64,000 nt of DNA from Actinoplanes sichuanensis (GTDB taxonomy: Bacteria > Actinomycetota > Actinomycetes > Mycobacteriales > Micromonosporaceae). The position numbers were made by a program, and so were the translations under genes. Shown here piece after piece: positions 9,501-21,000 of this stretch. The stretch spans positions 1,674,001 through 1,738,000 of the forward strand of contig NZ_AP028461.1 in assembly GCF_033097365.1 (NCBI RefSeq). Reading direction: 5' to 3'. Position 1 is the stretch's first letter; every line of letters starts with the position of its first letter. The notes beneath the pieces were generated by a model. The model did no database searches. It was given only the letters and a program-made list of their open reading frames with translations, and was not told where the DNA came from.

Positions 9501-11870
9501 CACAACTTCGCCGTCACGGACAGCCTGATCGGTGCGGTGACCTGCCCCAACGTTTCGATCGGACCACTCGGCACGGTGACCTGCACGGGCGGCCCGCTCT
9601 ACTCGGTGACCCAGTCCGACGTGGACGGCGGGCAGCCGATCGTCGCCACCGCCTACGTGATCGGCGAACAGACCGGGAACCCGGCACCGCACTCGTACGG
9701 CCCGTCCACCGCCTCCACCGGCGTCGCCACCGGTGCGCCGTCACTGACCGCCACCGTCGACGCGCTCGTCACCCCGGCCGGGCACCAGACGGCGGCCGAG
9801 GTGGGCGACACGGTCCGCTACCGGACGACACTCACCAACAACGGCAACCAGACCATCACCGACATCACCGTCAACGACACCCGCGCCGGTACGGCCACCT
9901 GCCCCGGCACCAGTCTGGCCCCCGGCGCGTCGATGATCTGCAACAGCGCGTCCTCGTACACCGTCACGGCCGGTGACATCGACACGAACACGCCGGTGCT
10001 CACCACCGTGACCGTCTCCGGCCGCCGCCCGTCCGACCCGGCCGCCACCGCGCTGCTGACCCCACAGGCGAGTGTCCCGGTGGTCCCGGCCGCACCCGGG
10101 CTGACCATCCTGGCCGACGCCGTGGTCACCCCGGGCGCCCACCGCGACCAGTTGATCCGTGACGACATCGTGGACTACGAGTTCACCGTCCGGAACACCG
10201 GCAACGTCACGATGACCGGGATCGTCGTCACCGGCATCCGCACGGGTGTGGCGAACTGCCTGGCCGCGACCCTCGCCGCGGGCGCCTCCACCACCTGCAG
10301 CGCGGGTACGCCGTACCGGGTGACCCAGCCCGACGTCGAGGCCGGCCAGCCGATCGTGGAGAGTGTGTCGGTCACCGCACGTGCCCCGGGTGCCACATCG
10401 GACCAGACGTTCGGGCCGGCCACCGACACCGAGCAGATGGCCGTCGCCGCCGATTCCCTGGACCTGTCGGTGGTCGCCGTGGTCACCCCGACCGCACACC
10501 AGGTCGCCGCGCAGGTGGGTGACACGGTCGCGTTCCGGTACACCGTCGTCAACGACGGCGACCTCGAGGTCATCGACATCGCCGTCGACGACCGGCTGGT
10601 CGGGCTCGCGCAATGCCCCGGCACCACCCTGCCGGTCGGCGGCACGATGATCTGCACCAGCCAGGCCTCGTACAAGATCACCCAGGCCGACATCGACGCC
10701 GACCGCGCCATCCGGGAACCGGCCACGGTGACCGGCCGCCGCAACGGCGCTGTCACCGACACCCCCTACGACACCGACGCCGCCACGGTCCGCCTGGTCG
10801 TCGGGCGCGGCAGCCTGGGCCTCGACATCTCCGCCACGATCGAGGAGAGGGCATTACGTCCGGCCGACATCGCGTCCACCAACGGCATGCCGGCGGTCGG
10901 CGACGGCATCCGCTACCGCTACCTGGTCGTCAACAACGGCAACGTGACGATGTCGACGGTGACCGTGACCGACGTGACGATGGGGGCGATCCCGTGCCCG
11001 CAGCCCACCCTGGCGGTCGGGGAGATGATGACCTGCGTCGCCCCGAAGCTGTACATCGTCACCCAGGCCGACATCGACAGCAAACGGATCATCACCACCG
11101 CGGCCACCACCAGCGGACTCGAACCGGGCGCCACGACCCCGACCGAGTCCGCCCCGGCAGCCGCCGAGAACCCGGTCGAGCCGCAGGTACCCGCCGTCGG
11201 CGCGGAACAGACCGTCGGGTGGGCGGACACCGACGGTGACGGGATCCTCGGCACCAGCGACGACGTCACCTCGACGATCGTCGTCACCAACAGCGGCAAC
11301 GTCACCCTGCACAACATCACCCTCAGTGGGCTGCCGGTCGGTGTCACCTGCCCGAAGACGACCCTGGCGCCCGGTGAGAGCATGACGTGCACATCGGACC
11401 CCTACCACCTCACGGCAGAGGACATCGCGGCCGGTCACGGCAGTTTCCTGGTACGGGCGAACGGCACCACCCCGGACAACTCGGGTGGGGCGCAGGCTGA
11501 CGCACCGGCTTCGATCGACCCGACCGTACCGGCCCCGACACCGTCCCCTTCGCCGTCGGCGACCGCCTCCCCATCACCGTCCGTGTCGCCTAGCCGTACC
11601 CCGTCGCCGTCGGTGTCACCGTCGCGTTCCCCGTCACGGTCGGCGCCGCCGTCCCGTTCCCCGTCCCGGGCCACCCCGTCGCGGAAGCCGTCGCGTTCCC
11701 CGTCGCCGTCTCCGACGCGAACCGACGACGGCGGTAACCCGGGCGAGAACCCGATCACCGGCGGCGACGGCCTGCCCCTGCTGGTCGGCGGCCTGTTCCT
11801 GGTCGGCGGCGGCATCCTGTTGACCCTGCTGAGCGCAGCCCGGACCAGGCGCTTCGAACTCCCGGACTGA
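3558..11870 (+). CDS. Giant DUF11/DUF7507-repeat surface protein with sortase-like tail
   Basis: GTG 3558 is preferred over longer readings because it follows a purine-rich GGGGGAG and starts a good signal peptide (RGLVRR, hydrophobic core, AMAAQ). The product is 2,770 aa. After the signal peptide comes a ~170-aa jelly-roll-like domain beginning NGDFEQPV. Next are six DUF11-type repeats (ADLSVT...AGNAGPS pattern) and about fourteen DUF7507-type repeats of ~115 aa with the recurring NDGNVTM...VTD...CPGTTLA...MTCTS...YTVTQ.D core. Each of the latter has two Cys at fixed spacing, so intradomain disulfides are possible. The end is a long Ser/Pro/Arg-rich stalk, then NPITGG, a hydrophobic helix, and RTRR. 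That resembles a cell-wall sorting signal with Asn in place of the first Leu of LPxTG. A structural stalk or adhesin role is inferred. An AT-rich stretch at 3440-3500 probably holds the promoter. Confidence 0.85.
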   Translation: MRGLVRRVGFTIAAFAMILALSLVLPFRTTPAMAAQTVCPTAVSLTNGDFEQPVISAGQVSIMAQTLVPGWLTTATDKMIELWRGYGGVLPASGSQHAELNANMVSTLYQDLDTIPGTILRWQLNHRGRTGTDTMAVIIGPPTGTLVQQGANLSDNKNTWGSYTGTYTVPAGQTKTRFAFKSVSSASVDPSIGNFLDAVSFGSAGCLTTTTSVANSSGATTANVGDTLTYSVTTRNDGGTPATLSSITDVLPAGTTYVPGSLRSVTGTTTTKPTDASGDDVGEYVSGTGTVKLRVGTGATGSVGGTLAPGESQTLSYQVVVGSSIAGSTLSNDATAGYTEVVTNTSPTSTSNTSTIAVNPAADLSVTAALSGSTVVAGQSATYTVTAGNAGPSTAASVVLTATVPSGLTGVTATSTGGTCSVSGTKATCNYPSLASGANRTMTITGNVPSGETPGTAYTVGAAITSATYETKQSDNTASTSSAVTGSADLGVTMTYAPANPAGGDTITYTVVVSNTGPSTARTIVLSEVIPVGSTNAQATLPGGTCATTTTGTIECSLASLASGASVTATITMTLNNANPVVNNAVSLKAATPDPDVNNNIATVTGASALVADVGITLTLGTYTAHAGESTTYTLAVKNNGPSMADNISFIPVLPPGVTIVRPATGPMAAYCTPTACTIPHLPPGPPIMLGGTVVLGPDAQAGPGTATVTVVTTTTDNNSANDKQTANFTVLLKGDLSVTQTLVNPDRGGTTLVPGERIRSVVTVSNAGPTRAEGVVVQRPVPAGQTVPTATTSTGTCSFQGTTDLNGITPDGGVFICTRPLMYASTTWDITFDTLLKTSYSGNSFARTVTVSSTSADPTAGNNSTTTTATVEHISDLELTQTTSTPTVVATDPVQFTVTARNTGPSDVANVVIQVQPQTGLLISSGTGSGSYDPGTGRWSIPVLASGGSVTLTLSGTALSAGTPNNVVRVVSADSTDPASGNDTAQTAVTISPSNASLKITGVATVTPSSRQNAAVTGDAVTYRFTVVNDGNVTMNQLVVRDALTGTADCPGTTLAAGAQMVCNSPVPYTITQADFDAQQPVYNNATVTGRPPGGAAPVSFGPAPVTVQLATGSPSLRATVTATVNPAGHTGAAQVGDTVTYSYVVVNDGNAALSQVSVTDTKGGPVTCPGTTLAVSASMTCTSSSPYVVTQSDVDDGVPIRDSATVGGRLAGSNTTRTFGPFSTGVPVVAAAPSLTAVVIASVTPPARQSAAAPNDTIGYSYAVTNNGNVTMSSIAVTDTKTGTAGCPSATLAVNATMTCTSSSSYRVTQSDVDAGTPVVDSATVTGRAPGASTGSYGPFTVSVPVAVAAPALAVAVVPTVNPIARQNAVRAGDTIAYSYTVTNNGNVTMSNIVVSDTRLGAATCPAGPLAAGATATCTSVGSYTVTQSDVDAATGVASTASVSGRHPGAVSNTVYGSNTVTVPVAGAAPSLSVTAVATVSPAAHQNAVRVGDTITYTYTVVNDGNVTMTGIGLTDALAGTVTCPGTSLLVGASMTCTSAMPYTVTQARIDAGQPITASSTATGTTPANATPSFGPFTATVAVAPAVPALSMLVTAFVTPGSRQSQAQAGDTIAYTYDITNTGNVTMSSIAVADPIAGGANCPFTTLAVGALMTCNSASQYTVQPGDITAATPITDNAVLTARAPGAGASSTYATGSDTVALAQAAASLTVAITPAVNPAGNRYAAAVGNTITHSVIVTNNGDQVMNQISATDALTGAAVVCPFTSLAIGAQMTCTSGSPYTVTQGDLDTGGPVTSRITVNAEKSSDGSPVGYGPFDATVPVAPANPLLQLTPTAAPTGDTLGSTITYSFTVRNIGNVTMNTLVVSGNLSGAASCQAVSLAPTAFTTCTGANTVTITQGDIDVGLPITDTAQAAARRVGTLTDVIFGPRTSSAPVAAAAPSLTIASAATVSDPARQSAAAAGDTISYAYTVTNNGNVTMHNFAVTDSLIGAVTCPNVSIGPLGTVTCTGGPLYSVTQSDVDGGQPIVATAYVIGEQTGNPAPHSYGPSTASTGVATGAPSLTATVDALVTPAGHQTAAEVGDTVRYRTTLTNNGNQTITDITVNDTRAGTATCPGTSLAPGASMICNSASSYTVTAGDIDTNTPVLTTVTVSGRRPSDPAATALLTPQASVPVVPAAPGLTILADAVVTPGAHRDQLIRDDIVDYEFTVRNTGNVTMTGIVVTGIRTGVANCLAATLAAGASTTCSAGTPYRVTQPDVEAGQPIVESVSVTARAPGATSDQTFGPATDTEQMAVAADSLDLSVVAVVTPTAHQVAAQVGDTVAFRYTVVNDGDLEVIDIAVDDRLVGLAQCPGTTLPVGGTMICTSQASYKITQADIDADRAIREPATVTGRRNGAVTDTPYDTDAATVRLVVGRGSLGLDISATIEERALRPADIASTNGMPAVGDGIRYRYLVVNNGNVTMSTVTVTDVTMGAIPCPQPTLAVGEMMTCVAPKLYIVTQADIDSKRIITTAATTSGLEPGATTPTESAPAAAENPVEPQVPAVGAEQTVGWADTDGDGILGTSDDVTSTIVVTNSGNVTLHNITLSGLPVGVTCPKTTLAPGESMTCTSDPYHLTAEDIAAGHGSFLVRANGTTPDNSGGAQADAPASIDPTVPAPTPSPSPSATASPSPSVSPSRTPSPSVSPSRSPSRSAPPSRSPSRATPSRKPSRSPSPSPTRTDDGGNPGENPITGGDGLPLLVGGLFLVGGGILLTLLSAARTRRFELPD

Positions 11871-11952
11871 ACCCGCATGGTCGATGTCTGCTCGGTGACT
11901 TGCGCCATAGCGGAGCGCTGACCAGCGCATAGGTCTTCCCGGGCGGTCTGTG

Positions 11953-11962
11953 CAAGATCTTG
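11953..11962. promoter_or_regulatory. Palindrome CAAGATCTTG upstream of first giant toxin
   Basis: This perfect 10-bp palindrome sits inside TGCAAGATCTTGAAA, 78 bp before the ATG at 12031. The second toxin gene has the same 15 bases at exactly the same distance, although the sequence between is mostly diverged. AT-rich AATATATATCTTT follows immediately, unusual for this genome. It could be an operator or part of a shared promoter. Confidence 0.5.
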
Positions 11963-12030
11963 AAAATATATATCTTTCCCTGCATGCTGCCGCGGCATCC
12001 ATGAAGTTGCTGTGAGAATCGGGGATCGCG

Positions 12031-15000
12031 ATGCTGCGGGGGATCGCTGGCGCTACCGCTTTGGCTGTGGCGCTGTCGCTCGGTGTGCCACCGGAGGTTG
12101 TTCCGGAGGGTGGTGGCTGGCCGGTGGCCGGGCTGCTGTCTCCGTTCCGGCAGGTTGCGGCGCTGGGTGCGGTGACTGGTCTGCCTGAGCAGAAGCTCGG
12201 TGCGGGTACCGGTGACGACCACTATGTGGCGACGGACGAGACCCAGGCTGAGGGTGGCGCCGGGCGTGCGCCGGGCCGTGGCAAGGGCGCCGTCGACCCG
12301 GCTCTTCCCGCCGAGCCCGCGGCGAAGAGGTTCACGACGCCGCCGCTGCCGGGTGGCGAGAACAGCTTCGACCCGGTGACCAGTGAGCGGCTGCCGGAGA
12401 AGTCGACGGCGACGTACACCGAGTTCGAGAACGAGGATGGGTCGATCACCCGCCAGATTCACGACTCGCGGGTCAACTATCGGGCCGCTGACGGCTCCTA
12501 CCAGCCGATCGACACGTCGCTGACCCGTAACGGCGACCGTCTCGACGCGGGCGCCAACTCGATCGACGTGAGCCTGAGCGCGGTCGGCACCGACGCCGTC
12601 GAGGAGCCGACGCCGACGCCGTCCGCAGCGGTCGAACCGACGTCCGAGGGCGACCCGCTCGCCTCGATCACCACGGCGTCCGGGCACACCATGGCCTATG
12701 ACCTCGACGGCGCCGCCCCGGTGCAGGCCGTGCTCAACGGTGACACCGCCACGTACCCGGAGATCCTGCCGGGAACCGACCTGGAGCTGCGGTCGCTGAA
12801 CGACGGTCTCAAGGAGACTTTGATCCTGAAGTCGCCGGCCGCGGGTAACGAATGGGTGTTCCCGCTCAAGCTCGACGGCCTCACGCCGAAGAGGCAGACC
12901 GACCGCTCGATCGACCTGGTCGCCGCGAACGGCGCCGTCGTGATGCGGATCCCGCCCGGCTACATGCAGGACTCGAAGGTCGACCCGAAGTCGGGCGCAC
13001 CGGCCGAGTCGTCGGGCGTGCAGTACGAGCTGATCACCCGGGACGGTGGTCAGGCGCTGAAGGTGACCGCCGACGCGGCGTGGCTCAACGACCCGGCTCG
13101 GCAGTACCCGGTGCGGGTCGACCCGACGTCGACCTGGAAGACCGCCGACACCGGTGACGTCTTCGCCGACGACAGTACGTCCACCACCGACCACAACGGT
13201 GACAACCTGCCGGTCGGCACCTGGGACGGCGGCACCACCCGGTCGCGGTCGTTCATCCACTTCGACGACTTCGACAACGACGGCCTCAAGGGCACCCAGA
13301 TCCGGTCGGCGAAGCTGGTCCTGTTCCACACCTGGTCCTACAACTGCTCAAGCTTCAAGCCGGTCAACATCCACCGGATCACCGAGCCGTGGACTGTGAC
13401 GAGCCTGGCGAACAACGGGAAGCTCGCCGACGCCCCGACCTACTCGGCGCCGATCGGCCAGTTGCAGATCAACGACAACACCAAGGCATGCGGGAACACC
13501 GCGGGCAACCGTGGCGTCGGTGAATTTCGGGCGGCGTCGCTGCCGGTCACGACGTTCAACGGCTGGTCCAGCGGCACGATGCCGAACCTCGGTCTCGCGC
13601 TGACCGCGTCGGAGACCGATTCGACCGCGTTCAAGCGGTTCACCTCGGCCAACTACGGTGGCGCGGCGACCGACCCGTACCTGGAGCTGACCTACGACTA
13701 CAACGTCGACGCCCAGGTCAACGAGCAGTACCCGGTGTACGGCGCGGCGGCGCAGACACTTCAGCCGGAACTGATCGCGGACGCACAGGACCCGGACAAC
13801 TGGCCCAAGTCGCTGATGTACAGGTTCATCCTGTACAGCAAGGACGCCAAGACCGAGATCGCCAACTCCGGCAACTGGTCGACCAAGAAGTCGTGGACCG
13901 TGCCGGCCGGGAAGATGGTCTGGGGCGAGAGTTACTACTGGACCGTCATGGTGTCCGACGGCCTGACCAACAACGAGGACTATCTGTCCAAGCATCTGTT
14001 GGTGACACCGGTGCCGCAGCCGTCGATCACCTCGGGGCTGTCGCAGAACTCCGGTCAGGGCTTCGACCCGGTGATCGGCAACTACACCACGACGGTCCGC
14101 GACGCGATGGTCGCCACGGTCGGTCCGCCGCTGGAGATCTCCCGCGCCTACAACAGCATCGACCCGCGTTCGGACCAGGCGTTCGGCGCCGGATGGTCGA
14201 GCCTGCTCGACGCGAAGGCCGTGGTCAAGAGCGCGGCCATCGGTGGCACCGCGGTCGTCAACACCGTGGTGGTGACCTACCCGAACGGCCGCGAGATGGC
14301 GTTCGGACGCAACGCCAACGGCACCTGGTCTTCGCCGGCCGGGCTCGCCGCGTCCTTCACCGAGTTGACCGCCGACGCCGGCTACCGGCTGCGGGAGAAG
14401 GACGGCTCGGTCTACGAATACGCGCAGAAGGTCGCCGACGGACGCTTCGCGATCTCGTCGATCACCGACGTCTCCGGGCGCAAACAGAAGTTCACCTACA
14501 CCGACAACGTCCTAACGACGATCACCGCGGCCTCCGGCCGCACCCTGACGTTCCAGTGGAACGCCACCGCGCCGAAGCGGGTCACCTCCGTCTCCACCGA
14601 CCCGGCCACCCCCGGAAACACCGAGACGATCAACACCTGGACCTACGAGTACGCCGACGGCGCGCTGACCAAGGTGTGCCCACCGACCGGCACCACCGAA
14701 TGCCGCACCTACCAGTACGAGACCACCAGATCTCTGTTCCCGACCGCGACGACCAACGCGCGACCGCACTCGTACTGGCGACTGGCCGAGACGAGCGGCG
14801 ACAAGGCCTACAGCGAGATGCTGGAGAACGGCGGCACCGACGTCGCCACCCACACCGGCGTGACGCTCGGCCAGCCCGGCCCGCTGGCGGGCACGTCGGC
14901 GACCGCGGCCGGCTTCAACGGCACGTCGTCGCAGTTGCAGGTGCCGGCGAAACTCGCCAGCGACGCCACCAACCAGGCGATCAGCATGTGGTTCAAGACC

Positions 15001-18000
15001 GGCAGCGAGGGCGTGCTGTACGGCCAGTCCCTGGAGCCGACGAGCTCGACCGCGGCGACCACGCGGACCGCCTACAACCCGACGCTGTACATCGGCGCCG
15101 ACGGCCGGCTCATGGGCGGTTTCCCCAAGGCGCCCAAACCCGGCACGACCCTGGGCACGCTCCTCGCCGCCGGCCAGGGACAGTGCCTGACCGTCCCCGG
15201 GAACACCTCGACCAACGGCACCGTCCTCGCCCTGGCCAACTGCTCGACCGCGGCGAACCAGGTCTTCTCCTGGGCCACGAATCAGCAGTTGCTGGTCACC
15301 ACAGGCGGGGTGACCAAGTGCCTCGACACCGATGACCAGGGCGTCACCAACGGCGCCGACCTGATCATCAACAGCTGCAACGCCTCCTTCGCCACCCAGA
15401 AATGGGACGTGCAGGTGGACGGGCAGATCATCAACGTCGGGTCCAGCCTGTGCATGGACTCGGTCGGCGACGGCAGCCAGGCCGGCGCGGCGATGCAGAT
15501 CTGGACATGCGGCAAGAACCGGCCGGTCGACCAGCTGTTCACCTACCGCAACCACACGCCGATGGAGTCGACGGCGACGGTCGCCAACAACAAGTGGCAC
15601 CACGTGGTGCTGTCCGCCGCCGGCAACCGTCAGGAACTCTACGTCGACGGCGATCAGGTGGACTTCGAGAACGGTGTGACGGTTCAGGACCTGAGCCCGA
15701 ACAGTTCGTACGTCGGCAAGGGCTTCGTCGGCGGCGGCTGGCCGAACCAGTCGCACGGCAACACGACGAGCAACGTCGGCACCCGTGACTACTTCGCCGG
15801 TTCGATCGCCGAGGTGGCGCTCTTCGAGAACGCCGTCGACGAGCGGCTGGTAAAGGACCTGTGGGCGGCGAAGTCCGAGGTCAAGCAGCTCACCCGGGTG
15901 GTACGCCCGTCCACGGCCGCCGCCTCGATCATCTCCTACGACGGCGTGACCGGCCGGGTCAGCCGGGTCGTCGACGGCAACGGCTCGGCCTGGGAACCCA
16001 AGGCCCCGGTCCTGGGTGGCACGTCGAAGGTGTACGAGAGCGCGGTCCTCGGTGGCGCGCCGACGAACTACTGGCGGATGGCCGAGAAGTACGGCGGCGT
16101 CGCCCAGGCGGTCAACCAGGTCAACGGAAGCACCGCCACCTACAACATGATCACCCTCGGATCGGCCGGTCCGTTCGGAACGGCGGGCACCGCCGCGGGC
16201 CTCAACGGCACCAGCTCCTTCGTCGAGCTGCCGTCCGGGTCAGCGCCGAAGGGCGACAACTCGGTGTCGATGTGGTTCAAGACCACCAGCACCAAGACTA
16301 TGCTGCTCGGCCCCAAGTACTCTGCCTTCGCCACCCTCAACCGTCTCGAGATGCCGAGCCTCTGGATCACGGCGGACGGCAAGCTGCGAGGACTCTCGCC
16401 GTCGAAGTCGCCCACCGGCCCGATGAACTCGATCGGCATCGCCGGCAAGTGCATCGACGTCGACAACGGCAACACCAACGACGGAACAGCGATCCAGAGC
16501 TGGGCCTGCAACGGCAGCACCGCACAGAACCTGTCGCTGGTTCCCACCGACGCCGCCGCCAGCCGGTTCACCCTCCAGGTGCTCGGCAAGTGCGTCACCC
16601 CGAACGGTGCCGGCACCGCCAACGGCACCCTGCTCAAGCTGTGGACCTGCAACAACAGCGCCTCCCAGCAGTTCTACGCCTCGGCCGAGGCGCTCTACAA
16701 CCCGTCCTCCGGTCGCTGCATCGACATCCCCGGCAGTTCCAAGACCAACGGCACCGACCTTCAGCTGTACGACTGCAACAGCACCGGAGCGCAGAAGTGG
16801 CTTCCGTCGCTGACCAGCAAGACCGCGGTCAACGACGACAAGTGGCACCACGTGGCGCTGACCACGGACGGCACGAACCAGGCCCTGTACGTCGACGGCG
16901 TGAAGACCCAGTCCTCGGCCGGCACCCGGGCCATGGACCCGGACCAGGAGCACACGTACACCGTCGGCGCCGGCTACATGGACCGGGCGAGCAGCAACTT
17001 CTACTACCTCACCTCCGAGGCCACCTCCTACTTCAAGGGCACCATCGGCGAGGTCGCGTTCTACGCCTCCGAACTCGACGCGAGCCAGGCGTCGTACCAG
17101 TTCAAGGCCCGCGACGCGGTCAAATCCGCCCCCTCGGGACAGATCGACTACACGATCCTCGGCCCCGACAACTCGTCGACCAGCACCATCCAGGACCTGA
17201 TGTACGGCCGTAAGGTCGCCGACGTCGACGCGCTGACCAACGTCACCCGCTACGGCTACAGCGGCAAGGGCAACCTGCGCACGATCACCGACGCCAACGG
17301 CAACATGACGATCAACGAGCACGACGACCGTGGCAACGTGGTCTCGGCGACGAACTGTCAGGACCGGTCGGCGAACAACTGCTCCACGTCGTACTCCACG
17401 TACTACCTCAATACCGGCAACCCCGCCGACGTCCGCAACGACCGTCTGCTTCAGCAGCGCGGACCCGGCTCGGCGTCGGCCACCGACAACAAATACCTGA
17501 CCACCTTCGAGTACGACGCCCGCGGCAACCGGACCAGCGAGATCGACCCACTGGGCCGGCGGACGTCGATCACCTACACCGACGGCGACAAGGCCGGCGG
17601 CTACCAGGGGGGCACCGCTCCGGCCGACCTGCCGTGGAAGATCGTCAAGCCCAACGGCGGCATGCAGACGATCCTGTACTACCCCAGCGGTGACATCGCG
17701 GAACAGACGGACCCGGCCGGTGCGGTGACCCGGTACGAGTACGACGGCCTCGGCCGAACCGTCAAGGAGTACGAGTACCTCGGCACGACCGACGGCGTCG
17801 ACGACATCGGCTCGCAGACGCTGTTCGAGCACGACCGCCTGGACCGGGTCGTGAAGACGACCGACACCGAGGTCACCAACGAGATCTCCGGCGCCGTCCA
17901 CCGGCCGGTCACCACTCTCGCGTACAACCTTGACGGTCTGTTGCTCTCCGAAAAGGTGTCCGACGAGCGCGGCGGCGACATGTCGCGCGAGGTGACCTAC

Positions 18001-21000
18001 ACCTACGATGCGTTCGGCCGACGTGACTCCGAGACCGACGAACGGGACTTCACGACGCGGTACGGGTACGACGCGTTCGGCCGGATGAACAAGCAGACCA
18101 ATGCCGACGGCACGATCCAGCTGACCGAGTTCGACGCGGCCGGTAACGAGACGAAGACGTGGGTGCAGGATCCGGACGCCGAGAACGCGGACGACCGTAA
18201 CCGGCTGATCCGTTCACTGGCGTACGACCCGGCGGGACGTCTGGCGTCCGAGACCGACGCGATGAAGTACGTGACCAAGTACACGTACACCGACAACAAC
18301 CTGCTGGCCACGGTGACCAGGACGAACGGCTGCGACACGGCCGTGACTCCGGGCTGCACCCTGGAGTCGTACGTGCTGGAGAGCAACACCTACGACGAGG
18401 CCGGCAACCGCACCAAACAGGTCACCAACAACGGCCTGACCACCACTAACCACACCTACGACAATGTCGGGCGCGGAACGGCCGCGTCAGTGACCGTCAC
18501 CGACACCGACGACACGGTCACCCCGGCCGTCACCACCACCGGCACCCGCACCACCAAGTACACCTACTCGGCCGACGACGACGTGGTGAACAGCCAGGTC
18601 ATCGACGGCAGCACCGTGCTGCTGGAAGCCGACACCTCGTACGACCGGCTGGGCCGGGTCCACCAGCAGACCCGATATCTCAGCGGCGGCCTGAAGCCGA
18701 CCGCGCGCTGGAAGATGAACCACTCGGGCACCACCGCCTCCGACTGGGTCGGCCGGTACAGCGCCACCTACCAGGGCGCCGCCACGTGGACCAGCGAGAA
18801 CGGCGGGGCACTCTCGTTCCCCGGCACGGGGCCTGCCTATCTCTCGGCCCTCCCGCCGGTGGACACCCTGCGGCCGTTCACCATCACCGCCAAGGCCAAA
18901 CTCGGCATCAAGGACGCCAACAGGTACGTGGCCTCGGTCTCCGGTGACATCGGCGATGACGCGATGCGCATCTTCTTCGACCGGGCCAACGACGCCTGGC
19001 GGATCGAGATGGCCGTACGCAAGCCGGACGGCACCACCACGACCGTGCAGAGCACCTACACCACCGGGTCCGCAGCCCTGTCGACCTGGCAGCAACTCGC
19101 CGTCGTCGCCACACCCGCCACCCGGGCCGGCGAGGCAAGCGTCGCGCAGCTCTACGTCGACGGTGTCGAGAAGGGCCGGATCTCGACCACCGAGTTCCAG
19201 TTCAACAACCGGGCTACCGGGCTGCTCATCGGCACCGCCAACCCGGACAGCGGAACGTTCGCCGGCCTGATCGGCGACATGCAGACCTATCAGAAGGCGC
19301 TGACCGCCACCGAGATCGGCCAGGTCGTCGCCGGCACCGCGCCGTCCACGTCGGCCTCGGTCAGCCGGACCACCTACGCGCTGTCCGCCGACGGCGCCGT
19401 CGACTCGGTGACCGACCCGAACGGCAACACCACCTACATCAAGAACGACGAGGTCGGCCGTCCGGTCGTCACCACCAGCCCGGCGTTCTACACGGTGGAG
19501 GGCGAGGGCTCGGTGGAGTCCGCGGTGTCGGTCAACCGGGTCGGTTACAACACCTTCGGTGAGGTGACCGAGCAGGAGGACCCGCGCAAGAAGGTCACGA
19601 TCAACCGGTACGACGGTGTCGGCAACCTGGTCGAGACGCAGTCGCCGGCGTACACCGCCCCGGGCAGCACCGAGCCGGTCAAGGCCTTCAAGAAGGTCGA
19701 ATACAACCAGGCCGGTCAGGTCGAGCTGACCATCGACCCGAACGGTGCGGAGACCGACTACGAGTATGACGTGCTCGGCCGGACCACCAAGATCACAACT
19801 CCGGACGGCGGGATCACCCGGTACGAGTACACGCCGAACGGTGACCTGCTCATGCACACCGACCCGAACGGCTCGGCGGTCGCCTCGACCTACGACTACC
19901 TCGGCCGGACCACCGACAGCACGTCGGCGGTGCGTCAGGACAGTGCCGGGTACACGACGAAGTACGAGTACACCAACAGCCCGTGGCCGACCAAGGTGAC
20001 CAGCCCCGGCAACGTCGTCACCAGGGCGAAGTACAACAGCGTCGGCGAGCCGACGCAGGTGATCGACGCCGCGAACAACGTCACGAAGACGAAGTACGAC
20101 GGCGCCGGCCGCCCGGTTCGGACCACCTCACCGGACGGATCCTTCACATCCGTGGTGTACGACTACGCAGGCCGGGCCGTGCGGTCGTCCGACTACGCGC
20201 CGGGTGGCACCACCGCTCTGCGTACCCGGACCCAGACCTACGACTACGCCGGCAACCTTCGTCTCACCACCGATGGTGTGGGCACCGAGAGGACCTTCTA
20301 CTACAACGCTCTCGGGCTGCTGACCGAGCAGAACGAGCCGACCGGCTCCGATCCGAACACCGACATCGTCACGAAATTCGGGTACGACAAGGCCGGCAAC
20401 CCGACCCGGTTCACCGACGGTCGCGGGAACAACTTCGTCACCACGTACAACTCGTGGGGCCTGGTCGAGTCGCAGATCGAACCGGCGACCACGAGCACGC
20501 CGAACGCGGCCGACCGTACCTTCAAGCTCGCCTACGACAAGGCCGGGCGGGTCACTCGCCTGGACTCGCCGGGCGGGGTGAGCGTCACGTCCGAGTACGA
20601 CGTTATGGGCCGCCTGAAGAAGAGCTCCGGCACCGGTGCGCAGGTGGCGACCGCCGACAAGACCTACGACTACGACCTCGTCGGCCGGATGACCGCGTTC
20701 ACCGGGTCGGCGGGCACCAACACCATCGCGTACGACGATCGCGGTCTGGTCAAGTCGATCAGCGGTGTCTCGGGGAACTCGTCCTACGAGTACAACAACG
20801 ACGGCCTGCCCACCAAGCGGGTCGACGGCGCCGGGACGACCACCTACGGGTACGACAACGCCGGGCGGCCGGCGAGCGTGCAGAACACCGCGGCCGGCGT
20901 GAACATGACGTACGGCTACAACAACCTGTCGCAGGTCGAGACGATCGCCTACGGCGGTAACACCCGGACGTTGAAGTACGACAACCTGAAGCGCCTGGCC

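Noticed and set aside
3558..11870. Possible polyketide or nonribosomal megasynthase because of gene size
   Set aside because: The sequence is a chain of short extracellular beta-sandwich repeats with a signal peptide and wall-type tail; no synthase motifs.
3558..11870. Possible CRISPR-like or DNA-level tandem repeats
   Set aside because: Repeats are at protein level with variable DNA and no constant spacers.
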